Below are positions 54,645 through 63,942 of a stretch of DNA of 64,000 nucleotides, one piece after another (position 1 is the first letter of the stretch; each line of letters begins with the position of its first letter). Origin of the DNA: Nostoc edaphicum CCNP1411 (lineage in GTDB: Bacteria > Cyanobacteriota > Cyanobacteriia > Cyanobacteriales > Nostocaceae); the NCBI RefSeq assembly GCF_014023275.1, contig NZ_CP054698.1, positions 6,967,001 to 7,031,000 of the forward strand. Direction: 5' to 3'. The notes under the pieces are model-generated. The model saw nothing but the letters and a program-made list of their open reading frames with translations. It made no database searches and was not told where the DNA came from. The translations under genes and the position numbers were made by a program.

Positions 54645-57600
54645 ATGACAAATGATTTTAATACCTTAAATTTTCAAGATGCAATAGCCATAATTGGTAT
54701 GGCAGGACGTTTTCCTGGGGGGGGAAACGTCGATAAGTTTTGGCATAATATACGAGATGGGTTGGAGACTATTTCTTTTTTTACTGATGAAGAACTGGTG
54801 TCTGCTGGAATAGACTCTACAGTTTTAAATGACCCCAATTATGTCAAAGCAGGCACTGTCATAGAAGACATAGAATCATTTGATGCGGCATTTTTTGGCT
54901 TTACTCCCAGAGAAGCAGAAATTACAGACATACAACACCGTCTTTTTCTAGAGTCTGTTTGGGAAGCTTTAGAAAATGCTGGCTATAATTCAGAAAATTA
55001 TGCTGGTCAAATTGGTCTTTTCGCTGGTGGAAATATCAGTAGCTATCTATTCTCAAACCTCTATCCAAACCAGGATTTGCTCAAATCTACAGACAGTTTG
55101 CAAATTTCTATTGGAAATGATAAAGACCATCTACCTACACAAATCTCTTACAAATTAAACTTTAAAGGGCCAAGTATCAATGTTCAAACTAGCTGTTCTA
55201 CGTCATTAGTTGCTATTCACTTAGCTTGTCAAAGTTTGGCGAATGGCGAAAGTGATATTGCTCTGGCTGGTGGCGTTTCAATACAAGTGCCACAAAAAGT
55301 TGGCTACCAATATCAAGAAGGAGGAATCAATTCTCCTGATGGACATTGCCGCTCCTTTGATATTAATGCTCAAGGAACTGTTTTCGGTAATGGTTTAGGT
55401 GTTGTGGTGTTGAAGCGACTAGAGGATGCGATCGCAGATGGTGATTGTATTCATGCACTAATCAAAGGTTCGGCTATCAATAATGACGGCTCTTTAAAAG
55501 TTGGTTATACGGCTCCTAGCGTCGATGGTCAAAGGGAGGTAATTTTAGAGGCGCTTGTTTTAGCTGGAGTTGAACCTGAAACTATCACTTATATTGAGGC
55601 ACACGGAACCGGAACTTCTTTAGGAGATCCGATTGAAATTGCCGCTCTCACACAGGCATTTCGTGCCAGTACAAACAAAAAATGCTTCTGTGCCATTGGT
55701 TCAGTTAAAACTAATATCGGACATTTAAATACAGCAGCAGGTGTGAGTGGCTTAATTAAAACTGTCCAAGCCTTAAAACATAAACAAATCCCGCCCAGTT
55801 TGCACTTTGAAGCGCCCAATCCTCAAATAGATTTTGCCAACAGTCCTTTTTACGTCAATACTCAATTATCTGAGTGGAAAACCAACGGGATTCCTCGCCG
55901 CGCTGGAGTGAGTTCTTTCGGTATTGGTGGGACAAATGCTCATGTCATCCTGGAAGAAGCTCCAGTTCTTGAACCATCTGGAACTTCTCGCCTCTGCCAA
56001 TTGTTGCTGTTTTCCGCCAAAACCAGCACAGCTTTAGAAAGTATTACAGCTAATGTAGTTGCTCACCTCCAGCAACATCCCGATATTACCCTACCTGATG
56101 TGGCTTACACCCTACAAGTGGGTCGTCGGGCTTTTGAACATCGCCGCATAGTGGTTTGCCATGATATAGATGATGCGGTGAAAGTGCTGACCTCCCAAAA
56201 CCCAGATCGGATTTTTACTAACCACCACAAGCCAAGTCACTGTCCAGTTGTATTCATGTTTTCTGGATTGGGGGCACAGTACGTAAATATGGCGCGAGAA
56301 CTCTATGAGGTTGAGCCGACATTTCGCGAACAAGTGGATATTTGCTCAGAAATTCTCAAACCACATTTAGGGCTTGATCTCCGCCATGTACTCTATCCTA
56401 GCCAAGACAAAATCGAAAAAGCTTCGCAGCAACTACAACAAACAGCAATTACCCAACCCGCACTGTTTGTCATTGAGTACGCCCTCGCTAAGTTGTGGAT
56501 GTCATGGGGAGTGCATCCAGAGGCGATGATTGGTCACAGCATTGGGGAATATGTAGCAGCTGCGATCGCAGGTGTGTTCTCTTTAGAAGATGCTTTAGCG
56601 ATTGTGGCAACAAGGGGACAACTAATGCAACAGTTGCCCACAGAGAGGATGCTGGCGATTTCACCTTCATCTGGTGGCTTTGATTGTGCGATCGTAGAAC
56701 CCATCTTGAAGGCGTTTGTCCAGGCTGTGAAAACAGTGAAACTCAACCCGCCACGAATTCGCTTTATTTCTAATGTCACTGGCAGTTGGATTACAAACGA
56801 GGAAGCGACAAATCCCAGTTATTGGGGTCAGCATTTGTGGCAATCTGTGATGTTTTCAGATGGGATATCTCAACTGTTACAACAGATTGAAGGAATTTTC
56901 TTAGAAGTTGGGCCAGGACGAAACTTAAGCACATTAACAAAACAGCTAGTGCTGACTTCATTACGCCATGCCGAGGAAAAACAATCAGATGTTAGCTTCT
57001 TATTGCAGACATTAGGTCGGTTGTGGTTGGCTGGAGTAGAAATAGATTGGTCAGGTTTTTATACTCATGAACAGCGTCATCGTCTGCCTTTGCCGACATA
57101 TCCCTTTGAACGACAAAGATACTGGATTGAACCCCAGAAACAAGAAATTGATCGCCATCCTACTCCAGTATTACTGGGCAAAAAACCTGATATAGCCGAC
57201 TGGTTTTACATTCCGTTTTGGAAACCATCTTTACCCCCAACACCGCTCAAACCTAAAGCATTAGCATCTCAAAAATCGTGTGTTTTGGTATTTCTTGATG
57301 AATGTGGCTTGGGTACTAAACTGGTAAAACAACTGGAACAACAAAAACAAGATGTTATTACCGTAAAAGTGGGGGAAATTTTCACAAAATTAGACGATTG
57401 TGAGTATACCATCAATCCCGATCGCAATCACGATTATAATACCTTAATCAAAGAACTTTTAACACAACAAAAAATACCAACAAGCATTATTCATTTGTGG
57501 AATGTCACGCCTGTCATTGAGAAAGAATTAGAAATTGAAGAAGTTAATAAAGCTCAAAAAACAGGATTTTACAGTCTGTTATTTCTTGCCCAAGCTTTGG

Positions 57601-59138
57601 GACAAGAGGAAACATCTTTTGCAGTAAAATTTACAGTTATTTCTAACAACCTCCAGCCAGTTACAGGAAGTGAAATACTATGTCCAGAAAAAGCAACTTT
57701 ACTTGGCCCTATTAAAGTCATATCCCAAGAATACTCAAATATAAGCTGTCATAGTATTGATGTGATTCTTCCCTCACCAGGAAGTCGCCAAGAAGAAAAA
57801 CTTGTAGAAAAATTGCTGACAGAATTTACAGTTGATAATTCTGAGAAAGTAATTGCCTATCGAGGTCTAAATCGCTGGGTGCAAAGTTTTGAGCCAGTAC
57901 GCTTTGAGCAAACTCAGATCGGAACACCGCGATTAAGACAAGGTGGAGTCTATCTGATTACAGGTGGACTTGGAGGTATTGGACTGGTGATGGCAAAATA
58001 CTTAGCTCAAACTGTACAAGCAAAACTGCTGTTAATTGGTCGTTCAGCTTTGCCTAAGCGAGATGATTGGGAACAGTGGTTAGCAACTCACAATGAGACT
58101 GATAGTATTAGTCGCAAGATTATCAAAGTGCAAGAACTCGAAGAGTTGGGTGCAGAAGTTTTAGTGGTGAGCGCTGATGTAAGCAACACAGAACAAATGC
58201 AAGCAGCGATCGCTCAAGCTCAGTTAAGGTTTGGTCAGCTAAATGGTGTTATTCACGCCGCTGGAATTCTCAAAGACAAGTCTTTTGCAGCTATTGAAAA
58301 TATCACTCAAATAGATTGTGAACAGCAATTTCAGCCAAAAGTATACGGACTCTTAGTATTAAACAAGGTTTTGCAAGATAAAGAGCTTGATTTTTGTTTA
58401 TTACTATCTTCCTTATCATCTGTTTTAGGAGGATTAGGATATGTTGCTTACTCGGCAGCGAATATCTTTATGGATGCTTTTGTACACCAACATAATCAGA
58501 AGCATCTCGTCTCATGGAGCAGCATAAACTGGGATAGTTGGCAACTGGAAAAAGAAAGTAAGCAGAGTGCATCTGTGGGTACAAGCCTAACCGAATTTGG
58601 GTTTAGTCCCAAAGAAGGTATAGAAGCTTTTCAAAGAATTTTAAACTGTAGTGAATTCAATCATCTAGTTGTTTCAACTGGAGAGCTACAAGCTAGGATT
58701 GACCAATGGATTAAGCTTGAATCTTTTCAACAGCAAGCATCTGAGCAACAAACAAATTCATTAGTGCTCCATCCCAGACCAGATTTACAAAACCCATATA
58801 TTCCTCTCACAAATGAGATTGAGCAAACAATTGCTAACATTTGGCAAGAAATTTTAGGGATAAAAGATATTGGTCTTTATGATAACTTTTTTGAATTAGG
58901 AGGAGATTCACTATTAATCATTCAGGTTCATCATCAACTTGTAAAAACGCTGAACAAAAACCTTTCAATTGCTGATTTATTTAAATATTCAACCATCAGT
59001 GCGCTGACAAAATATCTCAGTGAGAAAAAAGTTAAAACCGCAAAAGTTCAACAAGTTAACGAACGTGCCAGCAAAAAAGAATTGGCTATACAAGAAAAAA
59101 GACAATTAATGCAACAAAGGAGGAAGGCAGATGGATAA
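54645..59138 (+). CDS. Type I PKS module 5: KS - AT (internally deleted) - KR - ACP
   Basis: A module of 1497 residues. The KS has Cys184 in TSCSTSL with EAHGTGT and NIGHLN; the usual DPQHR reads DIQHR. The AT keeps the Ser in GHSIGEY near 629, but the stretch that should hold VVSG...HTSHAFHS is gone: MLAIS runs into SPSSGGFDCAIVEPIL, a net loss of about 57 residues against PKS6, including the catalytic His. GQG is also GLG. The AT is therefore predicted inactive. The KR is intact (TGGLGGIG near 1107, AYSAAN near 1269) and the ACP is LGGDSLLII near 1419. A basic tail ends QQRRKADG and the gene overlaps PKS6 by eight bases. The module would be skipped or loaded in trans. Confidence 0.92.
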   Translation: MTNDFNTLNFQDAIAIIGMAGRFPGGGNVDKFWHNIRDGLETISFFTDEELVSAGIDSTVLNDPNYVKAGTVIEDIESFDAAFFGFTPREAEITDIQHRLFLESVWEALENAGYNSENYAGQIGLFAGGNISSYLFSNLYPNQDLLKSTDSLQISIGNDKDHLPTQISYKLNFKGPSINVQTSCSTSLVAIHLACQSLANGESDIALAGGVSIQVPQKVGYQYQEGGINSPDGHCRSFDINAQGTVFGNGLGVVVLKRLEDAIADGDCIHALIKGSAINNDGSLKVGYTAPSVDGQREVILEALVLAGVEPETITYIEAHGTGTSLGDPIEIAALTQAFRASTNKKCFCAIGSVKTNIGHLNTAAGVSGLIKTVQALKHKQIPPSLHFEAPNPQIDFANSPFYVNTQLSEWKTNGIPRRAGVSSFGIGGTNAHVILEEAPVLEPSGTSRLCQLLLFSAKTSTALESITANVVAHLQQHPDITLPDVAYTLQVGRRAFEHRRIVVCHDIDDAVKVLTSQNPDRIFTNHHKPSHCPVVFMFSGLGAQYVNMARELYEVEPTFREQVDICSEILKPHLGLDLRHVLYPSQDKIEKASQQLQQTAITQPALFVIEYALAKLWMSWGVHPEAMIGHSIGEYVAAAIAGVFSLEDALAIVATRGQLMQQLPTERMLAISPSSGGFDCAIVEPILKAFVQAVKTVKLNPPRIRFISNVTGSWITNEEATNPSYWGQHLWQSVMFSDGISQLLQQIEGIFLEVGPGRNLSTLTKQLVLTSLRHAEEKQSDVSFLLQTLGRLWLAGVEIDWSGFYTHEQRHRLPLPTYPFERQRYWIEPQKQEIDRHPTPVLLGKKPDIADWFYIPFWKPSLPPTPLKPKALASQKSCVLVFLDECGLGTKLVKQLEQQKQDVITVKVGEIFTKLDDCEYTINPDRNHDYNTLIKELLTQQKIPTSIIHLWNVTPVIEKELEIEEVNKAQKTGFYSLLFLAQALGQEETSFAVKFTVISNNLQPVTGSEILCPEKATLLGPIKVISQEYSNISCHSIDVILPSPGSRQEEKLVEKLLTEFTVDNSEKVIAYRGLNRWVQSFEPVRFEQTQIGTPRLRQGGVYLITGGLGGIGLVMAKYLAQTVQAKLLLIGRSALPKRDDWEQWLATHNETDSISRKIIKVQELEELGAEVLVVSADVSNTEQMQAAIAQAQLRFGQLNGVIHAAGILKDKSFAAIENITQIDCEQQFQPKVYGLLVLNKVLQDKELDFCLLLSSLSSVLGGLGYVAYSAANIFMDAFVHQHNQKHLVSWSSINWDSWQLEKESKQSASVGTSLTEFGFSPKEGIEAFQRILNCSEFNHLVVSTGELQARIDQWIKLESFQQQASEQQTNSLVLHPRPDLQNPYIPLTNEIEQTIANIWQEILGIKDIGLYDNFFELGGDSLLIIQVHHQLVKTLNKNLSIADLFKYSTISALTKYLSEKKVKTAKVQQVNERASKKELAIQEKRQLMQQRRKADG

Positions 59139-62100
59139 AATCGACGATTCCATCAAAGGTATAGCCATCATTGGTCTGGTTGGTCGTTTTCCAGGAGCCA
59201 AAAGTGTTAGTGAATTTTGGGATAATTTGTGTAATGGCAAGGAGTCCATTGCTTTTTTCAGTGATGAAGAATTAGAAGTTTCAGGCATAGATTCGGCATG
59301 GTTGCGCGATCCTAACTATGTCAAAGCTGCTGCTCGTTTGTCTGACATTGAGATGTTTGATGCTCCCTTCTTCGATTTATCACCAAGGGAAGCTGAAATC
59401 ATGGACCCGCAACACCGTATTCTCCTAGAGTGTGCTTGGGAAGCGCTGGAAAATGCTGGTTATGACCCTAGAGCAGACAAAGAGTTGACTGGTTTTTACG
59501 TGGGAAGTAACCTGAGTATGTATATGCTAAACATAGTGAGTTCCAACCCTGATTTAGTTAAATCGATGGGTTCCTCAATTTTATTTAGCAATGGTCAGGA
59601 CTATGCCGCAACCAGAGTTTCATATAAGTTGAATCTGAAAGGCCCAAGTCTCAATATCAGCACAGCTTGTTCTACTTCATTGGTGGCTGTTCATTCAGCC
59701 TGTCAAGGATTACTAAATTACGAGTGCGATTTGGCTTTGGCAGGTGGTATTTCAATACAGTCATTGGAAAATAAAGGTTATTTCTATCAAGAAGGGGGTA
59801 TAACTTCTCCTGATGGTCACTGTCGCCCCTTTGATGCAAAAGCTCAGGGAACTATTTTTGGCGATGGCGTGGGTATTGTCGTACTCAAGAGATTAGAGGA
59901 TGCTTTGGCGGATGGAAATAGCATTCATGCAGTGATTAAAGGTTCAGCGATCAATAACGACGGTGCGGCAAAGGTGGGTTACACGGCTCCTAGTGTAGAT
60001 GGTCAAGCTAAAGTGATTGCCGAAGCTCAGGCGATCGCAGGAGTTACCCCCGAAACAATTAGCTACATTGAGACTCACGGAACTGGTACAGCCTTGGGAG
60101 ATCCGATTGAAATTAGTGCCCTCAAGGAGGCGTTTGAAACTAGTACCAACCAAAAAGGTTTCTGTGCGATCGCATCCGTAAAGGCTAATGTCGGACACTT
60201 AAATATCGCTGCTGGTGTGACTGGTTTAATTAAAACGGTGATGGCGCTCAAGCACAAATTAATTCCTCCCAGCTTACACTTTGAACAACCGAATCCGAAA
60301 ATAGACTTCGCCGACAGCCCCTTTTACGTGAATGATACGTTATCGGAGTGGAAAACTAACGGAATTCCTCGTCGCGCTGGGGTCAGTTCTTTCGGAGTTG
60401 GGGGTACTAATGCCCATGTCATCTTGGAAGAAGCCCCAACCCTCCAGCCTTCGGGAAAATCCCGCCCTTGGCAATTGCTGGTGTTGTCAGCTAAGACAAC
60501 CACAGCTTTAGAAACTACAACAGCTAATCTAGTTGAGCATCTAAAGCAGCATTCTGATATTACTCTTGCTGATGTCGTACATACTCTACAAGTAGGTCGT
60601 CGGGCTTTTGACCATCGCTTGATGGTGGTTTGCCAAGACCTTGACGACGCGCTCAAAGCACTGACTACGCTAGATCCGCAACGAGTTTTTACCCACTACC
60701 AAAAGCCCTGTAACCGTCCAGTCGTGTTTATGTTTTCTGGACAGGGGACACAATACGTAAATATGGCGCGGGAACTCTATGAGGTTGAGCCGACATTTCG
60801 TGAACAAGTGGATATTTGCTCAGAAATTCTCAAACCACATTTAGGGCTTGATCTCCGCCATGTACTCTATCCTAGCGAAGACAAAATCGAAAAAGCTTCG
60901 CAGCAACTACAACAAACAGCAATTACCCAACCCGCACTGTTTGTCATCGAGTACGCCCTCGCTAAGTTATGGATGGAATGGGGAGTGCATCCAGAGGCGA
61001 TGATTGGTCACAGCATTGGAGAATATGTCGCAGCTGCGATCGCAGGTGTGTTTTCTTTAGAAGATGCTTTAGCGATTGTGGCAACAAGGGGACAACTAAT
61101 GCAACAGTTGCCCACAGGGAGTATGCTGGCGATTCCACTGCCACAAAAAGATGTGCAATCTATTTTAGACGTAAACGCGTTCTATACTAGGTCTTTACAG
61201 ATAGCAGCTATTAATAGTCCGTCTTCGTGCGTTGTTTCTGGGACTGTTGAAGCGATCGCCACACTCCAAAACCAATTATCCTCTCAAGGGATTGAATGTC
61301 GGTTGTTGCACACATCTCATGCCTTTCATTCTGTGATGATGCAACCCATGTTGGAGGCATTTGTGCAAGCGATAAAAAAAATCAAACTTCAGCCGCCAGA
61401 AATTCCCTTCATTTCCAATGTTACTGGCAGTTGGATTACAGATGAGCAAGCCACAAATCCCAACTACTGGAGTCAGCATTTGCGGCAAACTGTGAGATTT
61501 TCGGATGGTATATCTCAGCTGTTGCAACAGTTTGAAGGTGTTTTTCTGGAGGTGGGGCCGGGACGAACCTTAAGTACATTTGCAACACAGCATCTCAAAT
61601 CTGATGCAAAACAACAGGTGTTGACTTCCTTGCGTCATGCTAAGGAAGAACAATCGGATGTAGGCTTTTTGTTACAAACATTAGGTCGGGTATGGTTGGC
61701 TGGTGTAGAAATAGATTGGTCAGGATTTTATACTCATGAACTGCGTCATCGTCTCCCTTTACCTACTTATCCCTTTGAGCGACAAAGATATTGGATTGAG
61801 ACTAAATCACCATCACTTTCTACAAGTAGTAACTCTGTAAATTTAGATAAGAAACAAGACATTGCTAACTGGTTTTATATACCTTCATGGAAACGTTCTT
61901 TACTACCTCCATCTCGCCCAGAATTAGAGAATGAACAATGGCTGTTATTTGTTGATGAATGTGGCGTAGGTTCCCAATTAGTTAACAAACTGGAACAGAA
62001 TGGGAAAGATGTCATTGTGGTGAAGCTAGGACAACATTTTAGCAAACTTAGTGAGCGTATTTATGCGATTAATCCGCAAAGTCGAGATGACTATGAAGTA

Positions 62101-63909
62101 TTGCTCAAAGAACTGCTTACACTTGGTAAAATTCCCCCAAATATTGCTCATTTATGGAGTTTAAATCGCTTTGAAAATCGTCAAATAGGTCAGTATTTAG
62201 AATTCAACAGTTTGCTGTTTTTAACCCAAAGTCTTGAAAAGCTAAAAATTAGCGATCGCCTACAAATATGGGTTGTATCAAACCAGATTCAAGAAGTTAA
62301 TGGTAATGAAACTCTCGACCCAGAAAAGGCAACTATATTAGGCTTATGTAAGGTTATTCCTCAAGAGTATCCTAATATTGTTTGTCGAAATATAGATTTT
62401 GTTTTAAATAAACGCCCAAATGCCTTTACTGAAGAGGGAATAACAGGAGATGATCACAGTTATATCGTAGACCAAATTATGAGCGAGGTTGATGCTTTGT
62501 CGCCTGATTTGGTTGTTGCATATCGCGATCGTTACCGCTGGGTTCAAACATTTGAATCAGTACATTTAGAGTCAGCAGTTGGAGAAAAAACTCTGCTGAG
62601 AAAAGAAGGAGTTTACCTCTTTCCAGGCGGATTAGAAAGTTTTGGAGTTGTACTTGCAGAATATTTGGCAAAAACCCTAAGAGCAAAACTCATATTTATT
62701 GAAGATTCCGTTTTTCCAGAAAAAGATGAATATTCGCAATGGCTGAAAATTCATCCTCAAGAAGACGAAGTGAGTCGCAAAATCCAAAAACTCTTAGCAT
62801 TAAAAGAATTAGGTACAGAAGTTTTGGTAGTCCGTACAGATACAACTAACTATGAACAAATGTACCAAAGCCTTGCACCTGAGAAGATTGGTCAAATTCA
62901 TGGGGTTATCTATTCAAATGGAAAAATACGTGAAAATATATTTTGCTCGATTCCAGAAATTGCTCAGACAGAGCTAGAAAAAATACTTGAGTTTCAACGT
63001 CAGAATATTACCATATTAGAACAAGTTTTCGAGAATAGAAAGTTAGATTTTTGGATCAATTTTTCTTCTTTATCTGCCATTTTAGGAGGATTTGGGTTAG
63101 CTTTATACTCAGGAGTTAATCAGTTAACAGATACCTTTACTCAAAAACATAACCAAAATAAAAAACTCCACCCACAAGGGGATGAAGTTTTTGGGCATGG
63201 GGAATGGGGAATGGGGAATGGGGAAGAAGTTAGCAATGACCAATGCCCAATGCCCCAAGCGACGGGGCGACTATCCCTATTCACCCACAAGAGAATGGAG
63301 TTTCCCGTCGCTTTGAATAAATCTTTACCTTGGATCACCATAAATTGGGATAAATTACAACTGAATACCAGCCAAGAGCAAAAAACATTTAAACAGATAT
63401 CTGAGACAGAATTAGCAATTACTGAAACAGAAAGTTTAGAAGTATTTCAACGGATATTCTCTTTAGGAGAAGTAACTCAGTTTGTTGTGTCCACAGTGGA
63501 TCTTAAAGCTAGATACGAACGCACGTTTAAACTTAACCCTCTACTAAATTCAAAGTCTTCCAATCAAGTAGATTCATCCTCAGCTTACTTCAGACATAAC
63601 CTGAGTAATTCCTATGTTGCTCCAACTAACAAGTTAGAAAAACAAATAGCCGAAGTTTGGCAAGAAGTTCTGGGGATTACACAAGTAGGTATTTACGATA
63701 ACTTCTATGAGTTAGGGGGAGACTCTCTGATTGCAACTCAACTAGTTTCTCGATTGCGAGCCAAGTTTCCAGTGGAGTTACCACTGCGTGACCTTTTGGT
63801 GCAAGCAATGATACCAGCCAAGCAAGCAGAAATGGTTGAGCAACTTCTGTTGGAGAAAATTGAAGAATTATCGGAAGAAGAAGTAGAAGCTCTTTTGGTT
63901 AATGATTAA
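59131..63909 (+). CDS. Type I PKS module 6: KS - AT - KR (degenerate) - ACP
   Basis: A module of 1592 residues. KS: Cys177 in TACSTSL, ETHGTGT, NVGHLN. AT: GQGTQY, GHSIGEY near 625, HAFH near 729, malonyl type. KR: the cofactor motif is PGGLESFG instead of TGGLGGIG and the usual HAAG reads YSNG, so NADPH binding is doubtful even though LYSGVN keeps Tyr and Asn. About 45 residues rich in repeat-encoded sequence (HGEWGMGNGEE...) interrupt the KR between KHNQNK and SLPWITINWD. ACP: LGGDSLIAT near 1529. The acidic C-terminus (EKIEELSEEEVEALL) resembles that of PKS2, and an NRPS follows in both cases. Predicted output keeps a beta-ketone. Confidence 0.92.
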   Translation: MDKIDDSIKGIAIIGLVGRFPGAKSVSEFWDNLCNGKESIAFFSDEELEVSGIDSAWLRDPNYVKAAARLSDIEMFDAPFFDLSPREAEIMDPQHRILLECAWEALENAGYDPRADKELTGFYVGSNLSMYMLNIVSSNPDLVKSMGSSILFSNGQDYAATRVSYKLNLKGPSLNISTACSTSLVAVHSACQGLLNYECDLALAGGISIQSLENKGYFYQEGGITSPDGHCRPFDAKAQGTIFGDGVGIVVLKRLEDALADGNSIHAVIKGSAINNDGAAKVGYTAPSVDGQAKVIAEAQAIAGVTPETISYIETHGTGTALGDPIEISALKEAFETSTNQKGFCAIASVKANVGHLNIAAGVTGLIKTVMALKHKLIPPSLHFEQPNPKIDFADSPFYVNDTLSEWKTNGIPRRAGVSSFGVGGTNAHVILEEAPTLQPSGKSRPWQLLVLSAKTTTALETTTANLVEHLKQHSDITLADVVHTLQVGRRAFDHRLMVVCQDLDDALKALTTLDPQRVFTHYQKPCNRPVVFMFSGQGTQYVNMARELYEVEPTFREQVDICSEILKPHLGLDLRHVLYPSEDKIEKASQQLQQTAITQPALFVIEYALAKLWMEWGVHPEAMIGHSIGEYVAAAIAGVFSLEDALAIVATRGQLMQQLPTGSMLAIPLPQKDVQSILDVNAFYTRSLQIAAINSPSSCVVSGTVEAIATLQNQLSSQGIECRLLHTSHAFHSVMMQPMLEAFVQAIKKIKLQPPEIPFISNVTGSWITDEQATNPNYWSQHLRQTVRFSDGISQLLQQFEGVFLEVGPGRTLSTFATQHLKSDAKQQVLTSLRHAKEEQSDVGFLLQTLGRVWLAGVEIDWSGFYTHELRHRLPLPTYPFERQRYWIETKSPSLSTSSNSVNLDKKQDIANWFYIPSWKRSLLPPSRPELENEQWLLFVDECGVGSQLVNKLEQNGKDVIVVKLGQHFSKLSERIYAINPQSRDDYEVLLKELLTLGKIPPNIAHLWSLNRFENRQIGQYLEFNSLLFLTQSLEKLKISDRLQIWVVSNQIQEVNGNETLDPEKATILGLCKVIPQEYPNIVCRNIDFVLNKRPNAFTEEGITGDDHSYIVDQIMSEVDALSPDLVVAYRDRYRWVQTFESVHLESAVGEKTLLRKEGVYLFPGGLESFGVVLAEYLAKTLRAKLIFIEDSVFPEKDEYSQWLKIHPQEDEVSRKIQKLLALKELGTEVLVVRTDTTNYEQMYQSLAPEKIGQIHGVIYSNGKIRENIFCSIPEIAQTELEKILEFQRQNITILEQVFENRKLDFWINFSSLSAILGGFGLALYSGVNQLTDTFTQKHNQNKKLHPQGDEVFGHGEWGMGNGEEVSNDQCPMPQATGRLSLFTHKRMEFPVALNKSLPWITINWDKLQLNTSQEQKTFKQISETELAITETESLEVFQRIFSLGEVTQFVVSTVDLKARYERTFKLNPLLNSKSSNQVDSSSAYFRHNLSNSYVAPTNKLEKQIAEVWQEVLGITQVGIYDNFYELGGDSLIATQLVSRLRAKFPVELPLRDLLVQAMIPAKQAEMVEQLLLEKIEELSEEEVEALLVND
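63159..63320. repeat. Composite repeat insertion in the PKS6 KR domain
   Basis: The block contains three GGGGAAT heptamers, short TGCCCAA-like units, and a further inverted pair AAGCGACGGG ... CCCGTCGCTT (10 bp). It has no counterpart in the KR domains of PKS1-PKS5. The frame is maintained through it. Confidence 0.7.
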
Positions 63910-63942
63910 TGCTCAATTAATAATTACAAATAACTCTTGAAA

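Noticed and set aside
63141..63341. Minus-strand frame within PKS6
   Set aside because: It is the antisense of the repeat insertion and has no independent support.
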